In this document: positions 1-9,047 of the stretch, piece after piece | How positions within the stretch are numbered: the first letter of the stretch is position 1 | How the letters are laid out: the number at the start of each line of letters is the position of its first letter | NCBI RefSeq assembly: GCF_022414575.1 | Contig: NZ_JADWYQ010000010.1 | Coordinates: 1 to 64,000, forward strand | Length of the DNA: 64,000 nucleotides | Source of the DNA: Streptomyces sp. MUM 178J | GTDB lineage: Bacteria; Actinomycetota; Actinomycetes; Streptomycetales; Streptomycetaceae | Direction of reading: 5' to 3' | The notes under the pieces: generated by a model | The model's database searches: none | Seen by the model: only the letters and a program-made list of their open reading frames with translations | What the model was told of the DNA's origin: nothing | Translations under genes and position numbers: made by a program

Positions 1-282
1 CTTGTGCAGAATCCGCTCGCGGTGGCCCTGCTCGGAGACCAGTCCGGCTTCCGGGGCGCCCCGGCGACGGCGTCCGCAGGCGGAGGGCTGCCCATCCACT
101 TCTCCGGCTGCGAGCGCCGCTGCGGCCACCCCCGGGGCCGGTGGACGGACGTGCTGGCCACCCCGGACGGCTACCGGGTCGCCGCCCCCGACGGCCCCGT
201 GCACCACGGCATCACCCCCGCAGAACTCGCCGGCGCTCTCGCGGCGGCACGCCCCACCCCCAGCCACCCGGTGAGGAAATGA
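1..282 (+). CDS. cobG: Precorrin-3B synthase CobG, C-terminal end (partial, 5' end outside window)
   Basis: Open frame from base 1 to the TGA at 280-282, entering the window already in frame. The residues around [12 protein letters not shown] match the cysteine cluster of the nitrite/sulfite-reductase-like fold that holds the [4Fe-4S] centre next to siroheme in CobG. CobG catalyses the O2-dependent ring-contraction step that makes precorrin-3B. Only the last ~93 residues are visible. The stop overlaps the next ATG as ATGA, so the gene is translationally coupled to cobH, which supports the cob assignment. A general siroheme reductase is the alternative, but the neighbours argue against it. Confidence 0.8.
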   Translation, partial: LVQNPLAVALLGDQSGFRGAPATASAGGGLPIHFSGCERRCGHPRGRWTDVLATPDGYRVAAPDGPVHHGITPAELAGALAAARPTPSHPVRK

Positions 283-920
283 GCGAGAAGACAGTGTTCG
301 AGTACGAGAAGGACGGCGCGGCCATCTACCGCGAGTCCTTCGCCACCATCCGCGCCGAGGCGGACCTCGCCGGACTGCCCCCGGAGGTCTCCCAGGTCGC
401 CGTACGGATGATCCACGCCTGCGGCATGGTCGACCTCGTACGCGACCTCCGCTACTCGCCGCAGGCCGTCATCCGCGCCCGCGAGGCGCTGCGCGCCGGC
501 GCCCCCATCCTGTGCGACGTCTCCATGGTCGCCAGCGGCGTCACCCGCAAACGGCTGCCCGCCGGCAACGACGTGGTCTGCACCCTGTCCGACCCCTCCG
601 TTCCTGAACTGGCAGCCCGCATGGGGACCACCCGCAGCGCCGCCGCCATGGAGCTGTGGCGCGACCGCATGGAAGGCGCGGTGATAGCCGTCGGCAACGC
701 GCCCACCGCGCTCTTCCGGCTGCTGGAGATGGTCGAGGAGGGCGCGCCCCGTCCCGCCGCCGTCATCGGCGTGCCGGTCGGCTTCGTCGGCGCCGCCGAG
801 TCCAAGGACGCACTCGCCGAACACCCCTCCCGCCTGGAGCACCTGGTCATCCGCGGACGCCGCGGCGGCAGCGCCATCGCCGCCGCCGCGCTCAACGCGA
901 TCGCGAGCGAGGAAGAATGA
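279..920 (+). CDS. cobH: Precorrin-8X methylmutase CobH/CbiC
   Basis: A 213-residue cytosolic enzyme that moves a methyl group from C11 to C12 of precorrin-8X to give hydrogenobyrinic acid. The early motif RMIHACGM carries the catalytic histidine. The internal [15 protein letters not shown] stretch and the C-terminal [13 protein letters not shown] segment are family signatures, and the length is normal. ATG 279 overlaps the cobG stop (ATGA) and the cobH stop overlaps the cobIJ ATG in the same way, so the three genes form a tightly coupled operon. Confidence 0.95.
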   Translation: MSEKTVFEYEKDGAAIYRESFATIRAEADLAGLPPEVSQVAVRMIHACGMVDLVRDLRYSPQAVIRAREALRAGAPILCDVSMVASGVTRKRLPAGNDVVCTLSDPSVPELAARMGTTRSAAAMELWRDRMEGAVIAVGNAPTALFRLLEMVEEGAPRPAAVIGVPVGFVGAAESKDALAEHPSRLEHLVIRGRRGGSAIAAAALNAIASEEE

Positions 921-2431
921 GCACCCACCAGACGACGGGACGGCTGTACGGCGTCGGGCTCGGGCCCGGCGACCCGTCCCTGATGACCCTGCGCGCCGCG
1001 GAGGTCGTCCGCGAGGCCGATGTCCTCGCGTACCACTGCGCCCGCCACGGCCGTTCCCACGCCCGCCGCATCGTGGAGAGGCATCTGCGCCCCGAGCACA
1101 TCGAGGAGCGCCTGATGTACCCGATCACCACGGAGACCACCGACCACCCCGGCGGCTACCGGGGCGCGCTCGACGACTTCTACGAGGAGGCCGCGGCCCG
1201 GCTCGCCGCCCACCTCGACGCGGGCCGCACCGTCGCCGTGCTCGCCGAGGGGGACCCCCTCTTCTACGGCTCCTACCAGCACATGCACAAGCGGCTGGCC
1301 CACCGCTACCCGACCGAGGTGATCCCCGGCGTGACCTCGGTGAGCGCCGCCGCGGCCCGGCTCGGCACGCCGCTGGTGGAGGCGGAGGAGGTCCTCACGG
1401 TCATTCCCGGCACACTGCCGGAGGAGGAGCTGACGGCCCGTCTCGCGGCTGCCGACGCGGCCGTGGTGATGAAACTGGGCCGCACCTTCCCCGCCGTACG
1501 GCGGGCGCTGGAGCGCTCGGGCAGGCTGGCGGAGGCGCGGTACGTCGAGCGGGCGACGATGGACGGCGAGCGGACCGGAGAACTCGCCGGGATCGACCCG
1601 GACTCCGTGCCGTACTTCTCGATGGCCGTGGTGCCCAGCCGCATCGCCAACGCCCGGCGGCCGGCGCCCGCAGGCGAGGTGGCCGTCGTCGGAACCGGCC
1701 CCTCCGGGCCGCTGTGGCTCACCCCCGAGTCGCGCGGGGCGCTCGCCGCCGCCGACGACCTCGTCGGCTACACCACGTACCTCGACCGGGTGCCGCACCA
1801 CCCGGGGCAGGTTCGGCACGGCTCCGACAACAAGGTGGAGGCGGAACGCGCCGAGTTCGCGCTCGACCTGGCGCGGCGCGGCCGCCGGGTGGCGGTCGTC
1901 TCCGGCGGCGACCCGGGCGTCTTCGCCATGGCCGCCGCCGTGCTGGAAGCGGCCGCCGAGGACCCGTACCGGGACGTCCCCGTACGCGTTCTGCCCGGCG
2001 TCACCGCCGCCAACGCCGCCGCGGCCAGGGCAGGCGCGCCCCTCGGCCACGACTACGCCGTCGTCTCCCTCTCCGACCGGCTCAAGCCCTGGGAGGCCAT
2101 CGCCGAGCGGCTGCACGCGGCGGCCGCCGCGGACCTGGTGCTGGCGCTCTACAACCCCGGCTCGCGCAGCCGGACCTGGCAGGTCGGCAAGGCCCGCGAA
2201 CTGCTGCTGGAGCACCGTGCCCCGGACACCCCCGTCGTCGTCGGGCGCGATGTGGGCGGCCCGGAGGAGAGCGTACGGGTCGTCGGGCTCGCCGATCTCG
2301 ACCCGGCGCAGGTCGACATGCGGACGCTGCTGATCGTCGGTTCCTCGCAGACCCGCGCGGTACGGCGGGGCGACGGGGAGCTGGTGTGGACGCCGCGCCG
2401 CTACCCCGGCAAGCGCGACGCGAACAGCTGA
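917..2431 (+). CDS. cobIJ: CobIJ: precorrin-2 C20-methyltransferase fused to precorrin-3B C17-methyltransferase
   Basis: A 504-residue fusion of two SAM-dependent tetrapyrrole methylases. Residues ~1-250 are CobI-like, starting with [17 protein letters not shown] and containing [12 protein letters not shown]. Residues ~253-504 are CobJ-like, starting with [17 protein letters not shown] and containing [12 protein letters not shown] and [12 protein letters not shown]. The fusion covers two methylation steps around CobG. ATG 917 overlaps the cobH stop. The last 31 bp run into the convergent cobK frame, so the two 3' ends share coding DNA. CobIJ fusions are common in actinomycetes. Confidence 0.95.
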   Translation: MSTHQTTGRLYGVGLGPGDPSLMTLRAAEVVREADVLAYHCARHGRSHARRIVERHLRPEHIEERLMYPITTETTDHPGGYRGALDDFYEEAAARLAAHLDAGRTVAVLAEGDPLFYGSYQHMHKRLAHRYPTEVIPGVTSVSAAAARLGTPLVEAEEVLTVIPGTLPEEELTARLAAADAAVVMKLGRTFPAVRRALERSGRLAEARYVERATMDGERTGELAGIDPDSVPYFSMAVVPSRIANARRPAPAGEVAVVGTGPSGPLWLTPESRGALAAADDLVGYTTYLDRVPHHPGQVRHGSDNKVEAERAEFALDLARRGRRVAVVSGGDPGVFAMAAAVLEAAAEDPYRDVPVRVLPGVTAANAAAARAGAPLGHDYAVVSLSDRLKPWEAIAERLHAAAAADLVLALYNPGSRSRTWQVGKARELLLEHRAPDTPVVVGRDVGGPEESVRVVGLADLDPAQVDMRTLLIVGSSQTRAVRRGDGELVWTPRRYPGKRDANS

Positions 2432-3180
2432 CGCAGCCAGGCGGCGGCCCCGGGGGAGTCCGCCGCCGTCGGCACCCCCTGCGGCACGGGGGGCCTGCGG
2501 ACCACCACGGCCGGGATGCCCGCCTCGCGGGCAGCGGCCAGCTTGGGCGCGGTCGCCGCGCCGCCGCTGTCCTTGGTCACCAGAACCTCGATCCGATGGC
2601 GGCGCAGCAGTTCGCGCTCCCCGTCGGGGGTGAAGGGGCCGCGGTCGAGCAGCACCTCCATCCGCGGCGGGCACGGCGGTCGCGGCGCGTCCACGGAGCG
2701 CACCAGGAACCACTGGGTGTGAAGGTGCGCGAAGGCGGCCAGGCCCATGCGGCCGGTCGTCAGGAACACCCGTTCCCCGAGGGCGGGCAGCGCCCGGGCC
2801 GCCTCCTCCAGCGAGCCGACGGGCCGCCAGTCGTCGCCGGGCCCCGCGGTCCACGACGGCCGGCGCAGCGCCAGCAGCGGAACGTCCGCGTCGGCGGCCG
2901 CCCGGGCCGCGTTGAAGCTCATCGCCTCCGCGAACGGATGCGTCGCGTCCACGACGGCGTCCACCCGGTGCTCCCGCAGCCACCGGGCGAGCCCCTCGGG
3001 CCCGCCGAACCCGCCGATGCGCACCCGGCCGGGCGGCAGCACGGGCCGCGCCACCCGCCCGGCCAGCGAACTGGTCACCCGCACCTGTGTGTGCATCTCC
3101 TCGGCGAGGCGACGGGCTTCCGTCGTGCCGCCGAGGATCAGCACATGGGGCGCGGGGGAGGCGGCGGGGGCGGGGGTCAC
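2401..3180 (-). CDS. cobK: Precorrin-6A reductase CobK/CbiJ
   Basis: About 259 residues. NADPH-dependent reduction of the precorrin-6A macrocycle. The N-terminus HVLILGGTTEARRLAEEM is the hallmark of the family, followed by DATHPFAEAMSFNA, TTGRMGLAAFAH and VTKDSGGAATAPKLAAA. I place the start at GTG 3180 because GGAAGG lies about six bases upstream; an in-frame ATG at 3225 would add 15 unconserved residues. It converges on cobIJ with a 31-bp coding overlap. Its product lies just before the CobL step. Confidence 0.9.
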   Translation of the reverse strand: MTPAPAASPAPHVLILGGTTEARRLAEEMHTQVRVTSSLAGRVARPVLPPGRVRIGGFGGPEGLARWLREHRVDAVVDATHPFAEAMSFNAARAAADADVPLLALRRPSWTAGPGDDWRPVGSLEEAARALPALGERVFLTTGRMGLAAFAHLHTQWFLVRSVDAPRPPCPPRMEVLLDRGPFTPDGERELLRRHRIEVLVTKDSGGAATAPKLAAAREAGIPAVVVRRPPVPQGVPTAADSPGAAAWLRQLFASRLPG

Positions 3181-3250
3181 CGGGGTCCTTCCGGGTGCGG
3201 GGCGGATGCGGTTGCGGGTGCCCACTCAAGCACACGGGCCGGCACGGGCC

Positions 3251-4420
3251 TCATCGGGTCAGGATGCCGCCGTCGGCGAAGGCCAGCGCGGCGAAGCGCT
3301 CGCCGATGCGGCGATGGGCGGCGGCGTCCGGATGGAGCCGGTCGGGCAGCGGCAGTTCGGCGGAGTCGGCCTCGCCGTAGAGCTCGCGGCCGTCGAGATG
3401 GTGCAGATTCGGATCGTCGGCCGCCCGCGCGGCGGTGATGCGGGCGAGCTCCTGCCGGATGACGGTCAGCGTCAGACGCGTGGGGTCCGCGGGGTCGCCC
3501 GTGGCCCGGAAACTCAGCTTTCCGTCGACGGAGCCGCCCGAGTCCACTTCGATGGGGCCGGGGGTGTCCTCCTGGATCGGGCAGAGGAGGGGCGAGACGA
3601 CCAGCAGCGGCGTGGTCGGGTGGCCTTCGCGGATGGTGTCGAGAAAGCCGTGGACGGCCGGGGCGAAGGCACGCAGACGCATCAGGTCGGCGTTGGCCAG
3701 ATTGATGCCGATCTTGAGGCTGATCAGGTCGGCGGGGGTGTCGCGCAAGACGCGGGCGGTGAACGGGTCGAGCAGGGCGCTGCCGCTCAGGCCCAGGTTG
3801 ATCAGTTCCACGCCGCCGAGCGAGGCGGCGAGCGCGGGCCAGGTGCCCGTGGGGCTGGCGGCGTCGGAGCCGTGGCTGATCGAACTGCCGTGGTGCAGCC
3901 ACACCTTGCGTCCCCGGTCGGGTGCGGGCTCGACGGGGGCATCGGTGCGTAGGGCGATCAGTTCGGCGGTCTCGTTCTGCGGCAGCCAGATCTCGATGTC
4001 CTTGGGGCCGTCGGGCAGTCCGGTGAAGCGGAGGGTGCCGGCCGGGCCGGGCCGGATGACGGTGGCTCCGGTGGCCATGTCGACTCTCAGCGTGTTGCCC
4101 TCCCGCAGACTGGCCTGGCCCGCCAGGCGGCCGTCGACGAGCAGGTCGTACACGCCGTCGGGACGGGGCGGGGCGCCGACGTAGGCCCGCTTGGTGGGCA
4201 GCGAGTCCAGTTCCACGGCGGTGGCCCGGGTGCGGAAGGCCAGCCGCACGCCGGAGGGCTGGGACTCCGCCATGGCCAGCCACTCGTCGGAACACTGCGC
4301 CCGCGCCCACGCGGGCAGCCGGTGCGGCAGCACGCCGTGCGCGGTGCGCTCCAGTTCGAGGGCACCGCGCAGGAGATCGGCGGTGATGGGAGTGGTGGCC
4401 CACTGGTGCTTGGCGTTCAT
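3251..4420 (-). CDS. SGNH/GDSL-family hydrolase
   Basis: About 389 residues from ATG 4420. A beta-rich N-terminal half is followed by an SGNH esterase fold. Block I is HHGSSISHG (nucleophile serine), block II is LGLSGSALLD, block III is IGINLAN and block V is LPDRLHPD, supplying the Asp-x-x-His pair. The arrangement resembles SsfX3-type GDSL acyltransferases/esterases with an extra N-terminal domain. No signal peptide is visible, so it is probably cytosolic. The substrate cannot be told from sequence. In-frame starts up to 4522 exist but add low-complexity residues. It sits between cobK and cobM without an obvious link to B12 chemistry. Confidence 0.8.
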   Translation of the reverse strand: MNAKHQWATTPITADLLRGALELERTAHGVLPHRLPAWARAQCSDEWLAMAESQPSGVRLAFRTRATAVELDSLPTKRAYVGAPPRPDGVYDLLVDGRLAGQASLREGNTLRVDMATGATVIRPGPAGTLRFTGLPDGPKDIEIWLPQNETAELIALRTDAPVEPAPDRGRKVWLHHGSSISHGSDAASPTGTWPALAASLGGVELINLGLSGSALLDPFTARVLRDTPADLISLKIGINLANADLMRLRAFAPAVHGFLDTIREGHPTTPLLVVSPLLCPIQEDTPGPIEVDSGGSVDGKLSFRATGDPADPTRLTLTVIRQELARITAARAADDPNLHHLDGRELYGEADSAELPLPDRLHPDAAAHRRIGERFAALAFADGGILTR

Positions 4421-4540
4421 GGCCTCAGTCTGCCGCTCGGGGTGTTCGGGTTTCGCGGAGTTCTCGGAGGGACCGCCGGGGGTCCCGGGCCGGGCACTCG
4501 GCCCGGCCCGGGACATGGTCACAGCCGGTTCACGGCGGGT

Positions 4541-4915
4541 TCACAGCGCCGCGAGCCGCTCCAGCGGGAACGGCGGCTGAGCCAGCGGACGGACCGCGAG
4601 CCGGGTCAGCGGCAGGGCGTTGTCGTCGCCCGCCGTGCGGTTGGCGTGCAGCACTCCGCAGCCGGTGCAGCGGTGCACGATCACCCACTCTCCACGTCCG
4701 CGTACGGAGATGGCGAGCGGCTCCATCCGGGCGCCGCAGTCGGCGGCCCGGTCGCCCGGGGTGTCGTCGAGATGACGGCTCCACAGGCAGGTGGGACAGT
4801 GATTGCGATGCTCGGTGCCGGGCGCGTTCATGGACACGTCCAGCCCGCAGTTGAGGCAGCGGAAGGACTGGGCGCGCGCCTCGGCGCGAGCCCGGCGTGA
4901 GGTGTTGCGGGACAT
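4541..4915 (-). CDS. RNHCP domain zinc protein
   Basis: A 124-residue basic protein. The segment FRCLNCG then EHRNHCPTCLWSRH is the motif that names the RNHCP family, giving a two-CxxC zinc ribbon. A second pair, HRCTGCGVLH, lies near residue 95. Family members are small actinobacterial proteins of unknown function, sometimes suggested to bind nucleic acid. ATG 4915 is chosen because AGGAG lies about 11 bases upstream and the extra residues of a longer frame (to 4990) look random. It is codirectional with, but separate from, the SGNH gene. Confidence 0.8.
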   Translation of the reverse strand: MSRNTSRRARAEARAQSFRCLNCGLDVSMNAPGTEHRNHCPTCLWSRHLDDTPGDRAADCGARMEPLAISVRGRGEWVIVHRCTGCGVLHANRTAGDDNALPLTRLAVRPLAQPPFPLERLAAL

Positions 4916-5143
4916 CGTGGACACGACTCCTGGTGTGATGCGCGGAAAGGGCGTCAGCGAGGTACGCCGTCTCGCATCGAGGGAGTTCACCGCCCGCGTG
5001 CGCGTTCAGCAGACGGAGACGGAGAGTCTTCCCCGATCGCGAGTACGACTCCGCTGTGCCCTGGGCATACACACACCACCTCTGCTCCGACTTCCGGTCA
5101 CCCGTCATGAGAACCCGCCGCACGGGCGCTCGGCAACCGGTTT

Positions 5144-5896
5144 TCAGCAGACGTGGTCGCGGTCGCGGTCCGGGGAGTACAGATGGCTGTCGCGGAAAGC
5201 CGAGGCGGTCAGCGTGCGGCCCACGACGATGACCGCCGTGCGGACGACGCCCGCCGCCTTCACCTGGGCGGCGATGTCCGCGAGCGTGCCGCGCAGGACG
5301 AGCTCGTCGGGGCGGCTGGCCATGGCGACGACGGCCGCGGGGCAGTCCGCCCCGTAGTGGGGGAGCAACTCCTCCACCACGCGGTCGGCGTAGCGGGCGG
5401 CCAGGTGGAGGACCAGCAGCGCGCCGCTGCGGCCCAGCGTCGCCAGGTCCTCGCCCGGCGGCATGGGGGTGGCCTGCTGGGCGATGCGCGTGAGGATGAC
5501 GGTCTGGCCGACCGTGGGCACGGTCAGCTCGCGTTTCAGCGCCGCGGCCGCCGCCGCGAACGCCGGCACGCCCGGCACCACTTCGTACGGCACGCCCGCC
5601 GCGTCCAGCCGCCGCATCTGCTCGGCGACGGCGCTGAAGACGGAGGGGTCGCCGGAGTGCAGCCGGGCCACGTCGTGGCCCTCCTCATGGGCGCGCACCA
5701 TCTCCTCCGCGATCCGGTCCAGATCGAGCCGGGCCGTGTCGACGAGCCGCGCGCCCGGCGGGCACTCGGCGAGCAGCTCACGGGGCACGAGACTGCCCGC
5801 GTACAGGCAGACCCGGCAGGAGGCCAGCGTCCGGGCCCCCCGCACGGTGATCAGATCCGCGGCGCCGGGGCCCGCGCCGATGAAGTACACCGTCAT
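5144..5896 (-). CDS. cobM: Precorrin-4 C11-methyltransferase CobM
   Basis: A 250-residue SAM-dependent tetrapyrrole methylase. It begins VYFIGAGPGAADLITVRGA and has LHSGDPSVFSAVAEQM, VPGVPAFAAAAAALKRELT and VILTRIAQQATPMP, typical of CobM/CbiF. It methylates C11 of precorrin-4 to give precorrin-5. ATG 5896 overlaps the cobL stop (ATGA), so cobL-cobM are coupled, with cobM second. The C-terminal charged tail DRDRDHVC is unremarkable. Confidence 0.95.
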   Translation of the reverse strand: MTVYFIGAGPGAADLITVRGARTLASCRVCLYAGSLVPRELLAECPPGARLVDTARLDLDRIAEEMVRAHEEGHDVARLHSGDPSVFSAVAEQMRRLDAAGVPYEVVPGVPAFAAAAAALKRELTVPTVGQTVILTRIAQQATPMPPGEDLATLGRSGALLVLHLAARYADRVVEELLPHYGADCPAAVVAMASRPDELVLRGTLADIAAQVKAAGVVRTAVIVVGRTLTASAFRDSHLYSPDRDRDHVC

Positions 5897-7263
5897 GCTG
5901 TGTCGTCTCCTGTCTGCTTGACCGCCCGACCGTGCTCGACCGGCGCCTCCGGGGTGACCGATGCCTGTGGTCTGTCCGGCGTCTGCGGCGCGGCCGACGC
6001 CTGGGCCGTGCCCGGAGCCTGCGCGGTGCTCGCGGCTCCAGGCTTGACCGCAGCCCACTGGGTGACCGGCATCGCCTGCCGCCAGCCCGTGAAACCGCCC
6101 ACCGGGACGGCGTGCGCCACCGCAAGCCGCACCAGCTCACCGCCGTACCTCCGGCAACGGTCGGCGAGCAGCGCCTCCGACTCCAGGGTCACCGTGTTGG
6201 CGACCAGCCGCCCGCCCGCGGGCAGCGCCTCCCAGCAGGCGTCCAGCAGCCCGGGGGCGGTCAGCCCCCCGCCGATGAACACCGCGTCCGGCGCGGGCAG
6301 ACCCGCCAGCGCCTCGGGCGCCCGGCCCGTGACCACCCGCAGGCCGGGCACGCCGAGCGTCCGTGCGTTGCGGCCGATGCGCTCCGCCCGCGCCGGATCG
6401 CGCTCCACGGTCACGGCCCGGCAGGACCGGTGGACACGCATCCACTCGATCGCGATGGAACCCGACCCGCCGCCCACATCCCACAGCAGTTCCCCGGGCG
6501 CGGGCGCCAGCGCGGCCAGCGTGGCCGCCCGCACATGACGCTTGGTGAGCTGACCGTCGTGCTCGTACGCCTCGTCCGGCAGCCCCGGCACACCGCCGAG
6601 CCGCAGCGCGCCCTCGGCCCTGCGGCACTCGACGGCGACGACGTTCAGCGCGTCGCCCGGAGCATGCGCCCAGTCATCGGCGACGCCCTCGACGGACCGC
6701 TCCCGCTCTGACCCCAGCTGTTCGAGGACCCGCATCCGGCTGGGGCCGAAGCCGCGTTCCCGCAGCAGGGCGGCCACCTCGGCGGGCGTGCCGGTTCCGG
6801 CGCTGAGCACCAGCAGCCGGCGGCCGTCATGGAGGGCGGCGGCGAGCCGGGCCGCCGGACGGCCGACGAGGGTGACGGTCTCCAAGTCCTCCAGCGGCCA
6901 GCCGAGCCGGGCGGCCGCGTACGACACGGACGAGGGATGCGGCAGCACCCGCAGCCGCTCGGGGCCCAGTTCCTCGGCCAGGGCGCGCCCGATCCCGTAG
7001 AACATGGGGTCCCCGCTGGCCAGCACGCAGACCCGGCGTCCGGCCTGTGCGTCGAGCAGTCCGCGTACGGCGGGCCGCAGCGGCGTGGGCCAGGCGATGC
7101 GTTCAGCGCCGCAATCCGGGGGCGCCAGCCGGAGCTGCCGGGCGCCCCCGATGAGGGCCTCCGCCTCGCGCAGCGCGGCGCGGGCCGGCTCGGCCAGCCC
7201 CTCCCAGCCATCGGCGCCGATCCCGACGACACACACGGACGGCAGGGGGACTGCGCAGCTCAC
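5893..7263 (-). CDS. cobL: Precorrin-6Y C5,15-methyltransferase (decarboxylating) CobL
   Basis: A 456-residue two-domain enzyme. Residues ~10-215 are a CobL/CbiE-type tetrapyrrole methylase (VCVVGIGADGWEGL, LASGDPMFYGIGRALAEE). Residues ~230-400 are a CbiT-type SAM methyltransferase (LLWDVGGGSGSIAIEWMR, VFIGGGLTAPGLLDACW). It adds methyls at C5 and C15 and decarboxylates precorrin-6Y. The start is GTG 7263 with GAGG about nine bases upstream. The last ~50 residues are an Ala/Pro/Gln/Thr-rich tail absent from the core family and probably disordered. It is the first gene of the leftward cobL-cobM pair. Confidence 0.95.
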   Translation of the reverse strand: MSCAVPLPSVCVVGIGADGWEGLAEPARAALREAEALIGGARQLRLAPPDCGAERIAWPTPLRPAVRGLLDAQAGRRVCVLASGDPMFYGIGRALAEELGPERLRVLPHPSSVSYAAARLGWPLEDLETVTLVGRPAARLAAALHDGRRLLVLSAGTGTPAEVAALLRERGFGPSRMRVLEQLGSERERSVEGVADDWAHAPGDALNVVAVECRRAEGALRLGGVPGLPDEAYEHDGQLTKRHVRAATLAALAPAPGELLWDVGGGSGSIAIEWMRVHRSCRAVTVERDPARAERIGRNARTLGVPGLRVVTGRAPEALAGLPAPDAVFIGGGLTAPGLLDACWEALPAGGRLVANTVTLESEALLADRCRRYGGELVRLAVAHAVPVGGFTGWRQAMPVTQWAAVKPGAASTAQAPGTAQASAAPQTPDRPQASVTPEAPVEHGRAVKQTGDDTA

Positions 7264-7390
7264 GGCCGGTTACCTCACGGGTCGGAAGGGGACGGACCGG
7301 CACTCTACTCGGCCGTCTTTCCGCACCCGCCGCCGCGTCCGGACTGCGGCCGCGCCGCCGGCATGTCACGCGGGCTGCGTGTCACACCTG

Positions 7391-7453
7391 CGGCTCAAGT
7401 CCTGCGGCTCAAGTCCCGCGGCTCAAGTCCCGCGGCTCAAGTCCCCCGGCTCA
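7391..7453. repeat. 14-bp tandem repeat, about 4.5 copies
   Basis: Four head-to-tail copies of CGGCTCAAGTCC plus a variable dinucleotide (TG, CG, CG, CC) at 7391, 7405, 7419 and 7433, with a partial fifth at 7447. The array runs up to the stop codon of the 7451-7690 gene. It probably arose by replication slippage, and no function is evident. Confidence 0.9.
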
Positions 7454-7690
7454 CGCCTCGCCGGGGTGCCACGGCGGCCACTCGCCGGGCCGGTCCGCCC
7501 AGTGCACCTGCTCGGGATCGTCCAGGTCGATGTCCGGGAACTCCCGCCGTACACGCGGCTCGAACTCCTCCCGCTCCAGCGACTCCCAACCGCTGCCGCG
7601 GAACCGCACGCGCCGGTAGCGGCTGTCGGCGTCGTAAGGCGCCACGTCGACGAGATGGCCGGACTCCTCCGGGGTGGTGGGATTCTCCAT
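7451..7690 (-). CDS. Small acidic hypothetical protein
   Basis: 79 residues from ATG 7690. Composition is rich in Asp, Glu, Arg and Trp, with no signal peptide or membrane segment. The middle WESLEREEFEPRVRREFP and the C-terminal GEWPPWHPGEA look like a folded actinobacterial small protein rather than noise, but I recognise no family. The stop codon lies in a 14-bp tandem repeat. It is transcribed away from the conflict-type operon starting at 7875, sharing a 184-bp intergenic region with it. Confidence 0.55.
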   Translation of the reverse strand: MENPTTPEESGHLVDVAPYDADSRYRRVRFRGSGWESLEREEFEPRVRREFPDIDLDDPEQVHWADRPGEWPPWHPGEA

Positions 7691-7874
7691 GGGTCCAGAG
7701 TGACCCCCCGCGCCGTCGGGCGCGCGTCGTGGACGGCCGGTCGTGGACCGCCGACGACTTTCCGGATGTTGCCCGATTCCCCCACACAGTGACCTACGCC
7801 ACTACTACAGTGTGCATCCGGCTCCTCACCCTCGGACGGGGAGGGCGGGGGCCGTGGGGGCACAAGGGGGAGCA

Positions 7875-9047
7875 GTGACCACGATTCTCTATGTCCACGG
7901 CACCGGTGTGCGCGCCGATCGGTACGCGGCCGATCTGGAACGGCTGACGAAGGGGCTCGCCGACGAACTGCCGGGCGTGGCGGTCGAACCCTGCCCCTGG
8001 GGCGATGTCCTGGGAGTCCGCCGGCCCGCCTCCGACGGCATGCCGCCCGAAACCGCCGCCGGCGCCTCCGATGAGGCGGACCGCCGTAGAGCCGTCTGGG
8101 CGAGACTCTACGACGACCCCCTCTACGAGACCCGGCTTGCCGTCCTGGACGCGGACGCCGATGCCTCCGCCGTCCCGCCCCGTGTCGTCAAGCGGCTCGA
8201 AAGCGGCTTACGCGGCCTGCCGGAGCACGGCACGGTCCGCGAGCGCGTCGGCGACGAAGGCGCCGCCGCGCTGCGCCGGGCCGTCGAGGAACTGCTGGCG
8301 GACGAGGAGTTCGACGCCGCGCTGCCCGCGCTTGCCGTGACCAAAGCGAACGACCTCATCGGCCGTGCGGTCACCGCCCAGTACATCGCCGTACGGGAAG
8401 GAGCCGCCAGCCCCCTCGTCACCCCGGCCGAGCGGGACGATCTGGCGCAGGCGGTCGCGGACGCCCTCGGCGGCACGGCCCTCGGCGCTGGCCGGAAGGC
8501 GCTGCGGACCGGCTGGCGCACCGCGCAGCGCATCGCCCACCCGGCAGTGCGCCGCTACCGGCATCAGATCCTCGAACGCTCAACGCCCGCCGCCGGGGAC
8601 ATCCTCCTCTACCAGGCACGCGGCAAGCCGGTGCGCACCTATCTCGCCGAGCGGGTCGCCGAGGCGGCGGCGGACGGCGGCCCGGTCGTCCTGCTCGGCC
8701 ACAGCCTCGGCGGCATCGCCTCATTCGAGACCCTGGTCGCCGCCGCGCTGCCGCAGGTCCGGCTGCTGGTCAGCGTCGGCAGCCAGATCCCGTACCTCTA
8801 CGGCATGGACGCGCTCGCCAGCCATCGCTACGGCGCGCCGCTGCCGGGGCACTTCACGGCGGACTGGCTCAATGTGCACGATCCCGTCGATCTGCTGGGC
8901 TTCCCCGCCGAGCCGCAGTTCCCGGGCCGTGTCCGGGACGTCGCCGTCGACACGCGCGAGCCGTTCCCGCGGGCGCACGGCGCCTACTGGGCCACACGGG
9001 AGGTGTACCAGGCGATCGCGGCGGCGGTCGAGAGGAGCGCACGGTGA
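7875..9047 (+). CDS. Alpha/beta hydrolase, first gene of the caspase-VMAP/GTPase cluster
   Basis: 390 residues from GTG 7875, preceded by AAGGGGGAG. The start TTILYVHGTGVR is the oxyanion-side strand and turn of an alpha/beta hydrolase. LLGHSLGGI holds the nucleophile (Ser277), and a late Asp (VHDPVD) and His (RAHGAYW) can complete the triad. Residues ~60-240 are a long helical insertion before the nucleophile elbow, unlike simple esterases. Leu112 is encoded by TTA (8208-8210), a rare codon read by the bldA tRNA in Streptomyces. The stop overlaps the caspase gene start (GTGA), so the two are coupled. I infer a lipase or peptidase-like effector or processing enzyme. Confidence 0.8.
   Translation: MTTILYVHGTGVRADRYAADLERLTKGLADELPGVAVEPCPWGDVLGVRRPASDGMPPETAAGASDEADRRRAVWARLYDDPLYETRLAVLDADADASAVPPRVVKRLESGLRGLPEHGTVRERVGDEGAAALRRAVEELLADEEFDAALPALAVTKANDLIGRAVTAQYIAVREGAASPLVTPAERDDLAQAVADALGGTALGAGRKALRTGWRTAQRIAHPAVRRYRHQILERSTPAAGDILLYQARGKPVRTYLAERVAEAAADGGPVVLLGHSLGGIASFETLVAAALPQVRLLVSVGSQIPYLYGMDALASHRYGAPLPGHFTADWLNVHDPVDLLGFPAEPQFPGRVRDVAVDTREPFPRAHGAYWATREVYQAIAAAVERSAR

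Noticed and set aside
452..3235. Long leftward frame covering cobH-cobIJ
   Set aside because: No domain, start signal or codon pattern; it is the shadow of the cob genes, and only the 2401-3180 part in another frame (cobK) is real.
4916..5143. Cobalamin riboswitch between the RNHCP gene and cobM
   Set aside because: cobM is transcribed from cobL, so this region is downstream of it, and no B12-box-like sequence or extended pairing was seen.
7691..7874. Full promoter for the conflict-type cluster
   Set aside because: A TACAGT hexamer and a CACAC/GTGTG inverted pair are visible near 7785-7812, but no -35 at proper spacing, so no promoter was called.
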